A DNA stretch of 35,460 nt, from NCBI GenBank assembly GCA_007694035.1, contig RECM01000133.1:1-35460 (forward strand), written 5' to 3'. This document shows, piece after piece, positions 34,585-35,460 of the stretch. A program made the translations under genes and the position numbers. Below the pieces are notes generated by a model. The model made no database searches. It had not been told where the DNA came from and saw only the letters and a list, made by a program, of their open reading frames with translations. The first letter of the stretch is position 1, and every line of letters begins with the position of its first letter. Origin of the DNA: Balneolaceae bacterium (GTDB lineage Bacteria > Bacteroidota > Rhodothermia > Balneolales > Cyclonatronaceae).

Positions 34585-35460
34585 ATGAAAATTGAGAATC
34601 CATACACTACCGGAAATTTTAATCCTCTGTTTGCCTTATCACTTACAATCGGTCTGTTGATCCTGCAAGCCATCCCGGCATGGTCACAGCCAGCCCTTTT
34701 GGGTGCCCTGTCGGCCGATGGTGAAGCGTACATCTATCACGACCATCGTATACAGCCCGGTTTCGGCTATCTGCTCTCGAGAACGGTCGACGGGCAGACT
34801 GAGGATCTGGTTACCGAACCGGCCCGGGCCGTGACCAATGGCAATGATCTGGTCTCCATTCTTGGGCCGTTGAGTACCGATCTGATGCACTTGATGGAAG
34901 TCACCTCGCCCCAGATGCTCTATCTCAGACTGACCGCAGACCCCGACCTGCTGACCATTCTCTCGCTTACCTTTCCCGAGGTGGCCATCGCCTTTGCACA
35001 GGTATTCATTGACACTGACCCAGTACCCGGTCGTGCTGCCGTTTACCGGTTCACCATCGTGGATTCAAATGGGAACCCTACGGGTATTGCCATTGAGGAA
35101 CGTCTCACCATCCGGGATTTTACCCCTACCACACCCGCGAACTTGTCGGCAAGCCACGAACAAAATCAGATCGAGGTGTTATGGGACTACCCCCGCCTCG
35201 ATTTCAGTGGCGACGATCGCATGATCCGATTCCGCCTTCTGGCAAAAATGGAAGGTGACGGACGGTTTTCCGCCACAGGTCCCGGCCTGATCATGCGGCA
35301 GAACGAGGTAACACGATACCGCGCCCATCTCCCCTACGACCCCACCCGCGAACGATTCGAGGTGATGGTTCAGGCCATCGACGTGACCGGCACTTTCATC
35401 GCGTTGTCCGATCCCATTACCGTTGAGACCGGCAAACTGGTCGTTCCGGCTTCGGCACTC
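34585..35460 (+). CDS. Secreted fibronectin type III protein (partial, runs off the window)
   Basis: An ATG at 34585 opens a frame of 292 codons that is still open at the last base. The upstream ATG at 34578 is out of frame and stops after five codons, so 34585 is the start. It begins MKIENPYTTG, then a hydrophobic core and IPAWSQ, a signal peptide cut near residue 34. Residues 36-178 form a mixed domain with no clear motif. A fibronectin type III module follows at about 180-285 (TPANLSASHEQNQIEVLWDY at its start, YRAHL and VMVQAID in the later strands). It is 36 bp from the giant gene and on the same strand, so it is likely part of the same operon. GC content is higher than in the 3' end of the giant. 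Confidence 0.75.
   Translation, partial: MKIENPYTTGNFNPLFALSLTIGLLILQAIPAWSQPALLGALSADGEAYIYHDHRIQPGFGYLLSRTVDGQTEDLVTEPARAVTNGNDLVSILGPLSTDLMHLMEVTSPQMLYLRLTADPDLLTILSLTFPEVAIAFAQVFIDTDPVPGRAAVYRFTIVDSNGNPTGIAIEERLTIRDFTPTTPANLSASHEQNQIEVLWDYPRLDFSGDDRMIRFRLLAKMEGDGRFSATGPGLIMRQNEVTRYRAHLPYDPTRERFEVMVQAIDVTGTFIALSDPITVETGKLVVPASAL

Overview
The window looks like a chromosomal segment from a marine or halophilic bacterium of the Bacteroidota/Balneolota/Rhodothermota (FCB) group. The evidence is a Brp/Blh retinal-forming dioxygenase, a secreted protein with lamin-tail domains and a CHU_C/FlgD-like C-terminus, a giant protein with a TANFOR-like N-terminus, a promoter of the TAnnTTTG type, and few strong Shine-Dalgarno sites. 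Coding is dense. I see no tRNA, rRNA, CRISPR array, insertion sequence, integrase or phage gene.

Layout. (1) 1-7.4 kb, transport and membrane: the 3' end of an unknown gene with a terminator, blh on the minus strand, corA, a type II P-type cation ATPase, and an ABC-2 exporter pair (ATPase plus permease, overlapping by one base). (2) 7.4-10.5 kb: two small envelope proteins of unknown function, an MFS transporter with a TTG start, and a small three-helix membrane protein. (3) 10.5-14.4 kb, minus strand, housekeeping and small enzymes: an SDR oxidoreductase, a membrane-anchored alpha/beta hydrolase, an 80-residue membrane protein, YjbQ, and the overlapping pair acyP-thpR. (4) 14.5-20.4 kb, plus strand: a TerC-family transporter behind a promoter containing a hairpin, a 1172-residue secreted protein with three lamin-tail domains, and murI. 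(5) 20.6 kb to the end: a tight plus-strand cluster of a 595-residue outer-membrane beta-barrel candidate, a 4035-residue secreted giant and an unfinished secreted fibronectin-III protein.

The last cluster is the best candidate for an undescribed system. All three products carry signal peptides, the genes are 35-36 bp apart, and the order barrel, giant, Fn3 protein suggests a surface assembly or an adhesin with its secretion or anchoring partner. The giant is modular: a TANFOR-like/Ig N-terminus, a beta-rich body with a two-fold internal duplication of about 735 residues, a predicted helical segment, and at least four C-terminal Ig/Fn3-like modules. Its GC content falls sharply near 29.3 kb, inside the single reading frame.

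A second theme is intergenic tandem repetition. At least six gaps carry short tandem repeats, each with a different unit (6, 7, 8, 12, 17, 21 or 30 bp). A similar repeat lies within a polar insert of CorA. One array directly follows the murI stop codon in the same frame and would encode a Pro/Ala/Val-rich tail if the UGA were read through.
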